Source of the DNA: Diplocarpon mali
Lineage: Eukaryota; Ascomycota; Leotiomycetes; Helotiales; Drepanopezizaceae
NCBI GenBank assembly: GCA_024741835.1
Contig: JAENRP010000235.1
Location: 1-62,577, forward strand
Length of the DNA: 62,577 bases
Reading direction: 5' to 3'
This document shows, piece by piece, positions 34,450 to 44,899 of this stretch. The translations under genes and the position numbers were made by a program. Within the stretch, counting starts at the first letter, position 1. Each line of letters starts with the position of its first letter. The notes under the pieces were generated by a model that worked only from the letters and a program-made list of their open reading frames with translations, ran no database searches and was not told the origin of the DNA.

Positions 34450-34920
34450 AATAGTGAAATAATTTAGTACTTATATAGCCTTTGCCGCTAGTTAGTACGT
34501 CTTAAAAATCTTACTAAGCCCCTATAGGGCGTTATTAGCAGTAATATCATTTATAAAGTAGCTTTAGAAAAGTGCGCTATAGGTACCGCCTATAAACTGC
34601 AATAATCTTTTAATACATTCCTTCTTCTTATCTCTATTCTTTTAAAATAGGTCTACTAAAGTAGTATAACTTTAATATTTTAGTAAAAACTTCTTTTAAT
34701 CAATACCTTTGGTTTTCAATTCATTTTTGAGGAAGTTATTAAAACCTAAAAATCCTTCTTTAATAGTAGAAATTCTATAGTTTAATACTTTAATGGATGA
34801 ATTTAAAAATACTTACTATTCTATTTCACCTAACGTTCTATAAGTGCTAATAATATCTTTTAATAATCTTAAAGACTTACCGTCCTAAGAGAACCATCCC
34901 TCTAATATTATTTCGTTGCT
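34450..34920 (-). pseudogene. Unknown protein remnant
   Basis: About 155 codons in one minus-strand frame, with stops mainly TAG/TAA and a composition (Lys, Leu, Tyr, Gly) unlike the linkers of the retroelements. It contains 'TYRTLGEIE' and ends 'LFHYLRR'. No catalytic motif recognised. It abuts the E1 insertion at 34441, so its C-terminus may continue left of E1, outside the window. Confidence 0.35.
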
Positions 34921-35741
34921 AATAGTACTTAAAGATTTGCTACCCAAGGTAATAACCGACATATTCTTCTTAATTAGGACCTTTTTACTTACGCTTAAAG
35001 GTACTATAATAAATTGTTTAATAAAAGTATTGGAATTAAATCTTTTTAAAAAGAATTTTAATAAGATAGAAGGCTTAAATTAAAAAAGATTAGTAACAAA
35101 AGACAATAGTAGTAATATTGATATTAGTACTATAGGTCTGGTAGGGCTATGGAAGCAGAAGAAAAAAAAGTAAAAGTTATGATATAACAAGAGGCTTATA
35201 TATAGAGTTTGGAATTGCACTAATATACAAATAAGAGGTTGGTATAAACAGGCTGAAAGTAGGAATAAAAGTGGAGTATAACGTATATAAGGACCTATAA
35301 TTAATAAATAACAATTATCAAAGGTAAGGACGACATATTAAAGGTAAACGTTAGAAAGCTATATATAAAGGAAATAATCAAAGAATAGATTATATAAAAA
35401 GTAAAATAAATAAAGAATATATATAGAATGACATAATAAATTAAAAATAAAGAGGTATAAGTATATAAGAAGTAGATAATCCTAAATTAATCCCACTTTA
35501 ATTTGCAAATTTTTTAAATAGTCTTCTTTAAGTGTAGTAGAATCGATTCTTTAGATTGCTTAACTTAATTATCGACTTTATTATTGCTTTAGAGTTTTCT
35601 TCTCTTATATTAGTTTTCATTTCTTAATGACTTCTTTAATTCAAGGACCTCTACTAATAGAACCTCTATTTATACCCTTAGATTCTATATCTAAAGTTCA
35701 TCCGAATTATCTTATAGGCTAAAGCTGATTAAGTCCAACCT

Positions 35742-35768
35742 CACTCGCAGGCTAGGCTCGCGAGTTAG
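35742..35768. repeat. Palindromic repeat outside LTR elements
   Basis: CACTCGCAGGCTAGGCTCG then CGAGTTAGT: same arms and GCnnGGC centre as the copies in A and F, well preserved. It shows the family is not restricted to retrotransposons. Confidence 0.8.
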
Positions 35769-36459
35769 TCTTAGCATTTCTAAGCTTAAGGATAAAAATA
35801 GGAGATTGGTTCTTAAATTAGGGTCTAGTATTAGACTAATATCTTAGCTTATATCTTTTCCGAACTTTCTTATAATAATATCCTTATCAATAAGGATATT
35901 AGGCTCTTTGATAGCATTTGCTTTATTGCGTTATCCTTAAGATTTAGGATTATATAAAAGCGACTTAGTATTTATAACGTTTGTTTAAGTATTAATTAAG
36001 GTAGAAAAGAGTTTCTAATTATATTTTATAAAGTGTATTTTAAATTCGTCTTTAATAAAAAGAAATAACTCCTATACTTCAATTATAATAAAGGGATCCA
36101 TTTAAGAGCGTTGACTAATAATAGCTTTAAAGAGGCTGCTATAGTTCTTAAGATGAAAAGCTACTTTAAATAGTATAGTAGTTCTACTTATATTAATCTA
36201 TTAAAGTATTAAAGGTTACTTTAAAGCAAAGATTGAAAAGATAAGATTAAAGACTTAAGTCTTATTTTCTAACGTATTCTTATTGCAAATAATTATAAAG
36301 TTATTATAAAAGGCTATAAAACTACCTATTCTATAAGGTTTATTTAAAAGCATTTTAAGAAGGTGCCTTTACTTTTTTATTACTATAATTAGTTTGCTAT
36401 TATTAGTAATAGGCTATAAGATCTCTTTTCGCTTTATTTTCATAGTTATTTAAGTAAGT

Positions 36460-36654
36460 TGTTAAGATAGGTGATACAGCTATTACTCCGATGTATTATC
36501 ATATGACCCTACTGCTTAGTCAGTAGGATATTGATACGTATATAGCTATAGGGAAGAAAGGGGTAACCTTCCTTCCTTAACTCTTACTAATATATTGACT
36601 ATCGACCTTTAGAAGCCTCCTTTACCTATTGCGCCGACTTACTTAAGCTTAATA
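36460..36654 (+). repeat. E2 5' LTR
   Basis: 195 bp, starts TGTTAAGATAGGTGATACAG, ends CTTAAGCTTAATA, followed by GGTTATAAGCC. Contains the hairpin CCTACTGCTTAGTCAGTAGG. Confidence 0.93.
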
Positions 36655-36767
36655 GGTTATAAGCCTTAGACAGACTAATAATAGATTATTAACTTCCTTT
36701 AAAAAGCACTTGCGCTGCAACTATTAGTAGGAAGTTGAATAAGACTTATAATAAAAGGCAAGCAATC

Positions 36768-36911
36768 GGCGAATAAGAGGTATGATTCTCTATTTAACTA
36801 ACCTATATTGCAAGAGGTATAATTCCTTGCTTTATAATCCTTTAGTACTATAAAAGGTATGATTCCTTACTTTACTATATTTTATAAGAGGTATGATTCC
36901 CTGCGTTATAG
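36768..36911 (+). ncRNA. E2 leader stem-loop array
   Basis: Reads in sense: GCAAGAGGTATAATTCCTTGC, then AAAAGGTATGATTCCTTAC and TAAGAGGTATGATTCCCTGC, preceded by AATAAGAGGTATGATTCTC. The AGGTATRATTC core is constant while the arms vary but remain largely complementary. Confidence 0.7.
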
Positions 36912-37029
36912 CTTAAAAACCCTTTTTAATAAGAGGACTTCCTCCCTATTTAATACTTTTATAATACCTACTATTTAATCATTTCAACCTTTCGATAGGA
37001 GGAGTATCTTTAACTATTTAATTTATTTG

Positions 37030-37723
37030 ATTTTAAATGCAATTCTATTTAAAACGGCAATAGCTTCCGATTCCAATTGAAACACTAGACTTAAAGACCT
37101 TTAACTCTCTCGAAAGAACAAGCAACGATAGTTCGACGATTTAGAGCTTTACTTTAAGAGTAAAGGCATTAAAATAGCGATTTAAAAGATACTTATTAAA
37201 TATGCGAGAATAGCCCCTTATACTCCCTTTACCAATTCGTCTACTTCTACTTTAATAGCTAATATAACTACTAAGGATTTGCTAAATATATTAAATAAGC
37301 TTAGCTTAAAAGCTTTAATAGATAATAATTAAGAATCCTAAAGGTAGATTTTAAATATAGAAAAGAAGAAGGAGTATAAGCTAGCCTTAGCTAAATGTAA
37401 GCTTAAGATTAATAGAGGTTTAAGCGATAAAGACTAAGATTTTATTCGAGTTTATAATAATGCAAAGATAAGATAGGATACTTTAAAGGTAAAATACTCT
37501 TAGACAATTGCCTTTAATACCTAGCATTTACTATAGTAGATTACTTTATTTTAATATAAAAAAGATAAAGTTAGTAAGGATATAGATATAAATATAGACT
37601 TTACCTAATTTATATTATATAAAGCGAGAAGAAGAGTAAAAGCCGCAGATCTTAAGATAGCTATAACTTTTAAGGAAACTTAGCTTTTTAGTTTCCTACT
37701 TAATAGCCTCCCTTTTAAGTTCG
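37030..37723 (+). pseudogene. E2 gag, N-terminal part
   Basis: First two thirds of the E-family gag, with the 'IASDS'-like start block and the 'LYFKSKGI' segment. It aligns with 61150-61850 (E3). It is cut at 37723 within AAGTTCG; E1 reads AAGTTTGCT here, so GTTCG (37719-37723) is the likely TSD of J. RIP stops present. Confidence 0.82.
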
Positions 37724-37920
37724 TGTCGTGCAGAATGGGCGGAGTCTCTACTTATTCTAGAGACCCTCTATGTGATTCTGCTAAGTCATAGACTCTCCCT
37801 TTTCTTTCCGAAGTCTCTTTACTATATATATACTAGATAATAATATAATTAATCATTTTTCCCTACTTTTACAAGCCTCTTAAGCGACTTAATAAAGGCC
37901 CTCCAGCCGACTGCATTATA
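37724..37920 (+). repeat. J 5' LTR
   Basis: About 197 bp, TGTCGTGCAGAATGGGCGG to GCATTATA, then GTTATAAGCCCTATAAG (primer-binding site, 37921-37937). The first 80 bp keep CA/TG. The boundary is inferred from TG start, TA(CA) end and primer-binding site, since the 3' LTR is outside. Confidence 0.8.
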
Positions 37921-37937
37921 GTTATAAGCCCTATAAG

Positions 37938-38506
37938 TACTTTAATATGCTTTCTCTTTGCATGCAACCGGCTAAAGGGCCCTTTGAGCTTTTGACCGAC
38001 TTTTCGAGTATTTATAACGACTCGAAGGACCTTTATTTTCAATTAACAAATCTCTATTTTCCGATCGAACCTTATTTGCAAACTCCATTTATATACTTAA
38101 CCTTTTTTATTAAACTCTATTTAATATATTTAACGCTTTAAGCATCTTTGAGCCTTGCTTTAATACCTCTACCTCTTAAGTGAAGTAGTTTAGTAAATAT
38201 ATATTTTTTATTAAGCTTTATAATATTACCATTTTTGCCGATCTGAGACTTTTATTTAAGTCAATTATAAAGACTGAGCCTTAAGCTCCCTTTATATAGG
38301 AGCTTAAGGAATTGGAAACGGCCAACCTTTGCGTAGTATATGCGAGGTTGTATGAAAAGTATGCAGCGACTCTAGCCGAATAGATTTACGCCTGCTTTCC
38401 CCTAGGAGATCCGTTAAAAGCTCCCTTTCCATAGGCCTCTTATAAAGATATTAAGGACGAATATGAAATCCTAATAAAGGAGCACCTTATGCGCAAGGAG
38501 ACTTGG
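37938..38506 (+). pseudogene. J gag, N-terminal part
   Basis: Begins just after the primer-binding site; an ATG at 37947 opens 64 codons (37947-38141). The downstream frame gives 'LKELETANLCVVYARLYEKY' and 'YKDIKDEYEILIKEHLMRKE', helical gag sequence. It is interrupted by H at 38506 and continues at 55535 ('TVDRMLLAS...'). Confidence 0.72.
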
Positions 38507-38638
38507 TGTGACGGTCGGGTATGGTATAAGAATAATCAATTAGGGAGCGAGTATGCTACGGTACCTCTACGTACAGATATACCTAATAGTGGTACGCGCA
38601 CGGGCCACGCTTACCTAAGCGGGTGACGAATCGTCATA
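38507..38638 (-). repeat. H 3' LTR
   Basis: 132 bp, plus-strand TGTGACGGTCGGGTATGG to GAATCGTCATA. Largely free of RIP; partner 55398-55529 differs mostly by transitions near its left end. Confidence 0.95.
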
Positions 38639-38656
38639 CTACCCCCCCTTTCGAAA
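38639..38656 (-). other. H polypurine tract
   Basis: CTACCCCCCCTTTCGAA on the plus strand, i.e. TTCGAAAGGGGGGGTAG on the element strand. It is nearly the tract of chromovirus I, including the TTCGAAAGG start. D was inserted about 30 bp further. Confidence 0.8.
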
Positions 38657-38688
38657 AAGCGAGCTATCCCCAGCTTATAAAGAATAAT

Positions 38689-38987
38689 TGTTGGTACGCA
38701 GATTCCTATGCAGGAGGCAAGCTGCCCTCGTTCCTAGGGTCATCCTATATAGCTATACCATATGCGATATAAGGGGTTTTGTATATATTTCGGACGGCTA
38801 TTTAGCCAGAGGACTTCGGAAGGATATTTATATATAGCTAGAAGGGACTATAGGAGGGAGGACATTTATAGGTATAAAGGTACTATCTTAATTATATAAA
38901 GATAGATAGATATTATAATAGATTCTTTTTAATAATAAGTACTTAATTATATTTATATAAATATTAAATACTAGTATAGAACTTATA
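38689..38987 (+). repeat. D 5' LTR
   Basis: Starts TGTTGGTACGCAGATTCC, ends AGAACTTATA; followed by CTAATTAGTAGTAGTACC, the presumed primer-binding site. The first 130 bp are much less RIP-converted than the rest. Confidence 0.95.
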
Positions 38988-39319
38988 CTAATTAGTAGTA
39001 GTACCTTTACTATAGATAGTAAGGTTATTAAACTGAAGAATTCTTTCTTAATTTAAAGAGTACTTGATTGTATTTCCAGCTTACTTTAAATACTAACTTA
39101 AATATATAAAGTAATATTAGTTACTACTAAAGGGGAAAAGGCGAAAGGTACGCGAATCTAGCTAGAGTTATTACTTTAAAGGTAGATACTATCCTCTTTT
39201 ACCTATATTCTATTATATATTATAATCAAGGTAAAACTAGAGTGCAATTGGTATCTTAACTATAATTAAATAATAGCGTAATAATATATAAAATATAACT
39301 ATATCAGACTTCTTTCGGA

Positions 39320-40821
39320 CCCTATTAAGGCGTAGAGCAATATTCGGATAATATTAGGAAATAACTAAGGGAGGACTATTAATACCGCTTAATCTAAGGT
39401 AACTCCAGATACTAAAGGACCTTAAAAGGGATATAAGACCCTAAGAGGATCAACTTAGTAAAGAGGCCCTTAAACTAAAAGACTAATATATAAAGAATTT
39501 CCGAAAGATACTATAAGATGGCAAAAGGAGAGGGTTATACCTTGCTAAGGACTTTTAAAAGGAGTTCTAAGATTAGACAGTTAGCGATTTTAAATCGCTA
39601 GATAAGGATATTCGATAACGCTTAAGGGACGACCTTTAGTACTATAGAGTATATGTTTAGCATAGGAAAGGTGTTTTAATTAGCTAGGCACTTTTCGATA
39701 TAGTATATTAAAAAGGAAATGAGTAGTTAAAAGATCAATTAAAGTTATAGACTTAAGAAGTACTAAACTTAGTTATAGCATAATCTCCGAGATATAGAAT
39801 AAGGTCTACTTTAGAATTTGCCGAATCTATGCGAATAAGCGAGCCACCCGCTTAAAGGGTTATTATAGCTGAATAAGAGATACTACGCTAAGACTCGCTT
39901 TAGTAAGGATACCTTAGATATAATAATAACACTTTATAAGATAACTTATATAAAGCAGATACTTTAAGATAAACAACCGAATGATATAACTTTAAAAGAA
40001 TACCTTATTAACCTTAGTTAGGACGAACCCTAGTTATACAATACCTAAAGATCCCGAATCTAATACTAATGCTGCCGATCCAATTAAAAGATAGATCGTT
40101 GCTACCTATTGCTATAAGGAGAGGTTTAAGAGCGCTTTTAAACCTAAACTAGAGTAATGCTTAACTATCTTTGTATATTATAAAACCTTTGACTTTAGAT
40201 TAGGCTAAAACTCTTATAAATCTGAGTAAGTATTAAGCTTAAGTGAGTTGGCGCAGTAGGTAAAGGAGGCTTCTAGAGGTCGATGGTCGATATATTGGTA
40301 AGAGTTAGGGAAGGAAGGTTACCCCTTTCTTCCCTACAGCTATATACGTGTCAACATCCTACTGACTAAGCAGTAGGGTCACATGACAATACATCGGAGT
40401 GATAGCTGTATCACCCATCTTAATAGTAAGATATATATTAAGGAAACTCAATACTTAAGTAGGAAAGATCACCTTAATAAGAAGCTTTATATATTCGCCG
40501 ATTTATGCCAAAGAGCCTTTATAGACTAAAGCATATAGTATAGAGCCTTTCTATCTATGCTATAAGACTTAGCCTTAATATACTACTATTAATACTTATA
40601 AAATAAGAACTTCAATTTCGCTAAGCTAGTAGAGGCCATTCGGACCAATTACGAGACCGAAGAGAGAAGTAGTAGATTCCTAAGGAGGTGGTTTCGGCTG
40701 ACATTTGACCTATTTTAATAAAAGGACTATTAAAAGGGGAAACCGATCCTAACTTAACTTAAGAACTATACTAAGGAGCTGCAAAACTTGCAATTAGGCC
40801 TATATGCTAGTATAAGGAACG
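39320..40821 (+). pseudogene. D gag, N-terminal and central part
   Basis: The frame gives 'DFKSLDKDIR', 'RLRDDLQYYRVYVQHRKG' and later 'WFRLTFDLF', with 'LKNYTKELQNLQLGLYASIR' just before G. The solo LTR at 40231-40425 splits it once, and G splits it at 40821. Stops replace Gln. A long N-terminal half before the core is unusual for Copia gag but is shared with C. Confidence 0.75.
40231..40425 (-). repeat. E-family solo LTR
   Basis: 195 bp, same ends as the F LTRs, flanked by GTAAG at 40226-40230 and 40426-40430. No internal element, so the rest was lost by recombination between its two LTRs. It is the least RIP-damaged E LTR in the window (GGTCGATGGTCGATATATTG, GTCACATGACAATACATCGG). Confidence 0.95.
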
Positions 40822-40826
40822 ATCGA

Positions 40827-40998
40827 TATCGTGCTGTATTTAAAGGGGGATTCTCAGTGGTGGCAGAAGCTTATAAAATTCTACTCTAACTGTATATCTG
40901 AGCTCCCTTTATAGAAGTGCTCCGTGGCCACTTTAGAGGTATATTATATAAGCCAGTCCTTAGATGCCTTAGTGCCTAAGGCTCCTTATGGCGCAATA
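40827..40998 (-). repeat. G 3' LTR
   Basis: 172 bp. Plus-strand TATCGTGCTGTATTTAAAGG to GGCGCAATA. Partner is 47833-48004, where the ends are TGTTGTGC and GCGCAACA. Confidence 0.95.
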
Positions 40999-41285
40999 TA
41001 CCCCTTAGGTAAGAAGCAGCTCTTAGCTAGGCTTAGCTATAATTAGCGCTAGATCTAGTATATAAGACTCCTTTATTATATTCCTTAGCTTTTAGAATAA
41101 TGAAAATTGCTTAATAAAGCTGTAATAAATGAAAGAGGGAGCGCGGTTCTAGGTGCTTCCTCTATAGAATAGAAGTTAAATCAGGTGATAAAGGAAAGTT
41201 AATAAAGGTAGCGCGCTTATAAAAGTACGCATTTTTCTCTTATAAAGCTTTCCTTCCTTATACTTCTTTAAATAATTACTTTAAA

Positions 41286-42150
41286 ATGGAGAATAGTAAT
41301 AATAACTTTAAGAAGCGCCTTACTAAGGCTACTATTATATGCTTTCTGATTATACTCCCTTACTTCTGCTAATAGCCTTATAGCGAAGTCGTTATGCCTA
41401 AATACAGCTTAGAGCTTCTTAGCGCAGTAGATAGTAAGATGATAATGCGCTTAAGACGTTCGATATAGTAATACCCTTAAGAGGGAGCGCGCCCCCTTCC
41501 TTCCCTGCCACCCCTTAGGCTATAGTTCCTAGAATACCGGCGGTCCCTTCTGCAGCTCCCTCCTCCTACTGCAAGCCGGAGCAAGGGCTAATAAGGAATA
41601 TACTATATAAGGGGTACGTTTAGAGCTTCTTAGCTAGGAAGTCGGCTGGCGTATGCTTTAATAGCATAGTAGGAGTATACTGCTTTTATTATATAAAGGG
41701 AGGCTACGCGTACTAAGAGCTTCCTATCGGCGCCTTAAAGGCATAGGAAGACTATATATTCTTATTAAAGGAGAACAATAGTAATACTATAGTATATTCT
41801 TAAGCTCCCTTTAAGTGGTTTGCTATTAATAAGCAGTTTAGGGCCTTGCTGCTATTAAGAGGAAGGTGAGAGAGGAGCTTCGGAAGGCGCGCTGGAAAGA
41901 GATAAAGGAGGTAGTATTATTAAAGGGTATATTAATTATAAGCTTTCTTATACTATAGCTAATAGCTTCTTAGAACTAGTAGCTTAAGAGCTCCTGCCGC
42001 CGATTATAGTACCTCTTAGCCTTGCCGCCCGCCTTATAAAGGCTTTTGAGGCTCCTGCGGCTGCTCCTATTATTGCTCCTTAAGCTGCTCCTAGGGTTGT
42101 ACTACTAGAGGAGTCTATTGCTTTTTAATAGGGACGCGCCCTTATATTAT
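41286..42150 (+). pseudogene. Antisense accessory ORF of G (degenerate)
   Basis: Opposite to pol, between RNase H and the 3' LTR. An ATG at 41286 opens 'MENSNNNFKKRLTKAT'. From about 41430 a second plus-strand frame looks like protein: 'APPSFPATP', 'KSAGVCFNSIVGVYCFYYIK', 'AINKQFRALL' and 'KRKVREELRKARWKEIKEVV', with TAA/TAG/TGA at likely Gln/Trp. The change of frame suggests an indel, or that one reading is chance. Cys-rich, then a basic helix. Family unknown; same location as the antisense ORF of C/D. Confidence 0.5.
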
Positions 42151-42399
42151 TTGCAGAGTTGCTAAAGGTTCTGATTATCTAAGGGAGTTGGTTTTAAGCC
42201 TTTTTATATATTAGTATAAGGAAAAGTGAACCCTATCTTACGCTTCCTTCCCACTTGCTATTATAAAGGAGATATAAAAGGATTATAAAGCATTTAAAAT
42301 GCTAGCTTCTCGACTAGACCTCTTGCGTCTTAGAGGTTTAAAAGCTTAATAAAGCTCTTGAACTTTTGTTAAGGAAGGTTTTTAATAAGGCTATTAGCG

Positions 42400-44300
42400 T
42401 ATATATCCTTAGTAGGGAGATAGGCCACTTGAAAGCTCCCTTTTTAGTGCTCCTATTATAGCCATATATTATATATATTAATGTATTAGAGCTTTGTAGA
42501 AATCCTTTAAGAGTCTTTTATAATAAGCCGTATTATCTATTAATTATTGTAAAATATAGATTATAGAGCTTTTACCTTAAGCTCTATTTCCTTAAAGAAC
42601 CTTTTTAAAGCCATTATCTCCTTTGCTATATGCGCTACTCCTAGGAGCTTAGCCTCTATAGTAGAAGTAGTAACTGTCGGTTGCTTTAAGGCCTTTCAAA
42701 CGATTGCTCCTTTAAATAGGAATATAATAAAACTATAAGAGGAGCGCCTTATCTTTAGATCATTTGCGAAGGAAGCATTTAATAATACTATTAAGTTATT
42801 TAATTTACTAAATCGACTATAAGTGATTCTTAAGAAGCGTATATTAAAAAGGTAGCGAATTATCTAATTAATAGCTTTAAGGTATTTAGAGCTTGGGTTT
42901 ATATAGAAATAAGATAGCTAGGCGATTGTAAATGCTATATTAAGGCGTAATATAATAGCTATATATAAGGCGGAGCCTACTTTTTCTTAGAACTCTTTAA
43001 TTCTTAAGTAGGGAGCTGTTTTGTAATTCTTTTTAAGTTCGAAGTAGGAGAGCGGCGTATTAGGGAAACGCCTTATATTAAGGCCGAACCTCTTTGCTAT
43101 CTTCTCGATATAAGCGTTATAAAGTAGAGTAATTATACCCTACTTCCTATCTTAAGAGACTTTTACCCTTAAGAACTACTTAATATCTCTTATAGCTATC
43201 AATTTATATGCTTTGCGCAGTCCTTTTATAGTCTTTTAAGCTTCTTTTATATAAGAGGAGTAGTATATTACTTATATATTGTTAATATAGAAGGTTATAA
43301 ATATAGTCCTCTTCTTATTAACGAATATGCAAGGCTCTTTACTAAGAGGGGTAAGCTTTAGAGACTTTAGAGTACTAGTAAAATCCCTATATTAAAGCGC
43401 TAGGGAGTCTTAAAGGCAGTATAAGGCTTGATCGAGCTCTACTACCTTATCTCTCTGCTTTTAACTATTAAGTAAGAAGCAAATAACTGGCGCGCTTTAA
43501 GGGTCTCTCTTAGTATTTATAAAGGCATTAATAACGTCGAACTATTAAAGCTTTATATCGAATTTAGCAGCTATTGCTATTATAACCTTAAAAGATCTTA
43601 ATGCAAGCGTTATAGTATAGGTAGAGAAAATAGAAGCTTCCTTTTAAAGATCTCCCCTTACTACTATTCTTGACTTAAAGCGGCTAATCTCTTAAGAGGA
43701 GTTTAGCTTATAGTTAAAGACCTACTTTAGTAGTATAGGCCTTATAGTAGCCTTGCTTCTATCGATCACTCTTTAGCAATTGCGCGCTTTTAGGTTCTTA
43801 ATCTCAGTTTTGGCTCCCTTTTTAAATTGCTCTTTAAAAGGGTGATTTGCAAGCTCCTTTTAGTAAGTTGGCGCTTTAGGAAGCTTATCTTAAGGTAGGA
43901 TTAAAAGGGTAGAGTTTCCTTTAGAGCTTTTAGATTAAGTCGCTGCAGTAATAATATAGTATACTACTTTATACTCTTTTCTATTAGTTCTCGCAGGCTC
44001 TTGACTTAGCTAGAAAGTCGATATAAAGCTATTTACCTACTTTAACTAATATGTTTTAGGTTCTTTAAAGGCTAGTAGGAGATCCCTAATGCATATTGCA
44101 TATATAGCATTTTTGCTCCCTCTTTTCCTTTTTAACTTATAGAGCAGTATAGGTACTATTTCCTACTCCTTATTAGGCTTTTTGCGTTTTTAAAAGGCCC
44201 TTATATCGAGTACTTTAGGCTAAGCTTCTATTAGTTTTAAAGAACTCCCTCTTTCGGTATTACCCTTAAGAGCTTCTATATCCTAATATAGCTTCCGATC
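42400..44300 (-). pseudogene. G reverse transcriptase and RNase H remnant
   Basis: RNase H at about 42690-42520: 'TSTIEAKLLGVAHIAKEIMA', then 'LKRFFKEIELK' and the decayed 'FYNN..IIRLI' (family CDNQQTirLi). RT box 'IFITFYINNI' at about 43290-43260 (family tYVDDI, both Asp now Asn). Upstream sequences to about 43900 are RT palm and fingers. Stops at Gln codons. Confidence 0.85.
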
Positions 44301-44899
44301 GATCGGTACTTTTAGTAAGAGCTAGCGTACTTCTTTACTAATTGCCTATAGTAGAGCTTCTAGTAATTAAGGGGCCTGCTCTTACCTTTGCGATTGCTTA
44401 GTCTATATAATAACTAAAGGCCTAGTATTACGCTCCCCGGCGGAACTAGCATTTATAATATCGCTTTTAACGCTTCTCTTAACTAATAACAGTTGTCTTA
44501 AAGCGTCTAACCCTTTGCTACTAGGCAGCTGCTCTTAAGTAGCTAGAGTAGAAACGCTATAAGTAGCCTTATAAGGGACGATAGCCCTTAATAGATCTGA
44601 GCTTAAAGCTTCTATTAGTAAAAGATTAATAGGCTCACCCCTTATTAGGTTATCCGCAGGCTGCTTATCTAAAGCTCCCTTTATATTCTTAATGATTAAC
44701 TTAGCGTCCTAAGCTTCCTCCTCCTCCTCCTTAATCATTTGCACAATCTCCTTAATAATTAGGAGCAAGTGGCTAGCCACCTTTTTATACTCTTTAAAAT
44801 AGAATTTGGACTTGTCGAACTTGACGTTTTAAGAGATTATAACCTTTTAGAGCTTAAGCACTTAGATCTTATATATATTAGTAGCGTAGTAACTAACTA

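Larger units (their letters stand above)
34441..36459. other. Unassigned 2.0-kb segment between the two nests
   Basis: The only stretch not covered by a recognised LTR element. On the minus strand (about 34920-34450) one frame gives plausible protein with few stops, e.g. 'TIKEGFLGFNNFLKNELKTK' and 'TSGKGYISTKLFHYLRR'; I recognise no family. Between 35100 and 35470 it is purine-rich with long A-rich runs and no coding signal. One GC-rich palindrome (35742-35768) lies here. Beyond it, neither strand gives a convincing protein. It keeps more CA/TG pairs than its surroundings. It may be host DNA or an old element of another class. Confidence 0.5.
36460..37723 (+). mobile_element. E2: E-family Copia, 5' part, split by J
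   Basis: 5' LTR (36460-36654), primer-binding site, leader and first part of gag. Similarity to E1, F and E3 stops at 37723, exactly where the J LTR begins. The rest of E2 must lie beyond the right edge. Left flank TAAGT (36455-36459) is the expected TSD, partner not visible. E2 and E1 are head-to-head: their 5' LTRs face each other across 2.0 kb. Confidence 0.9.
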
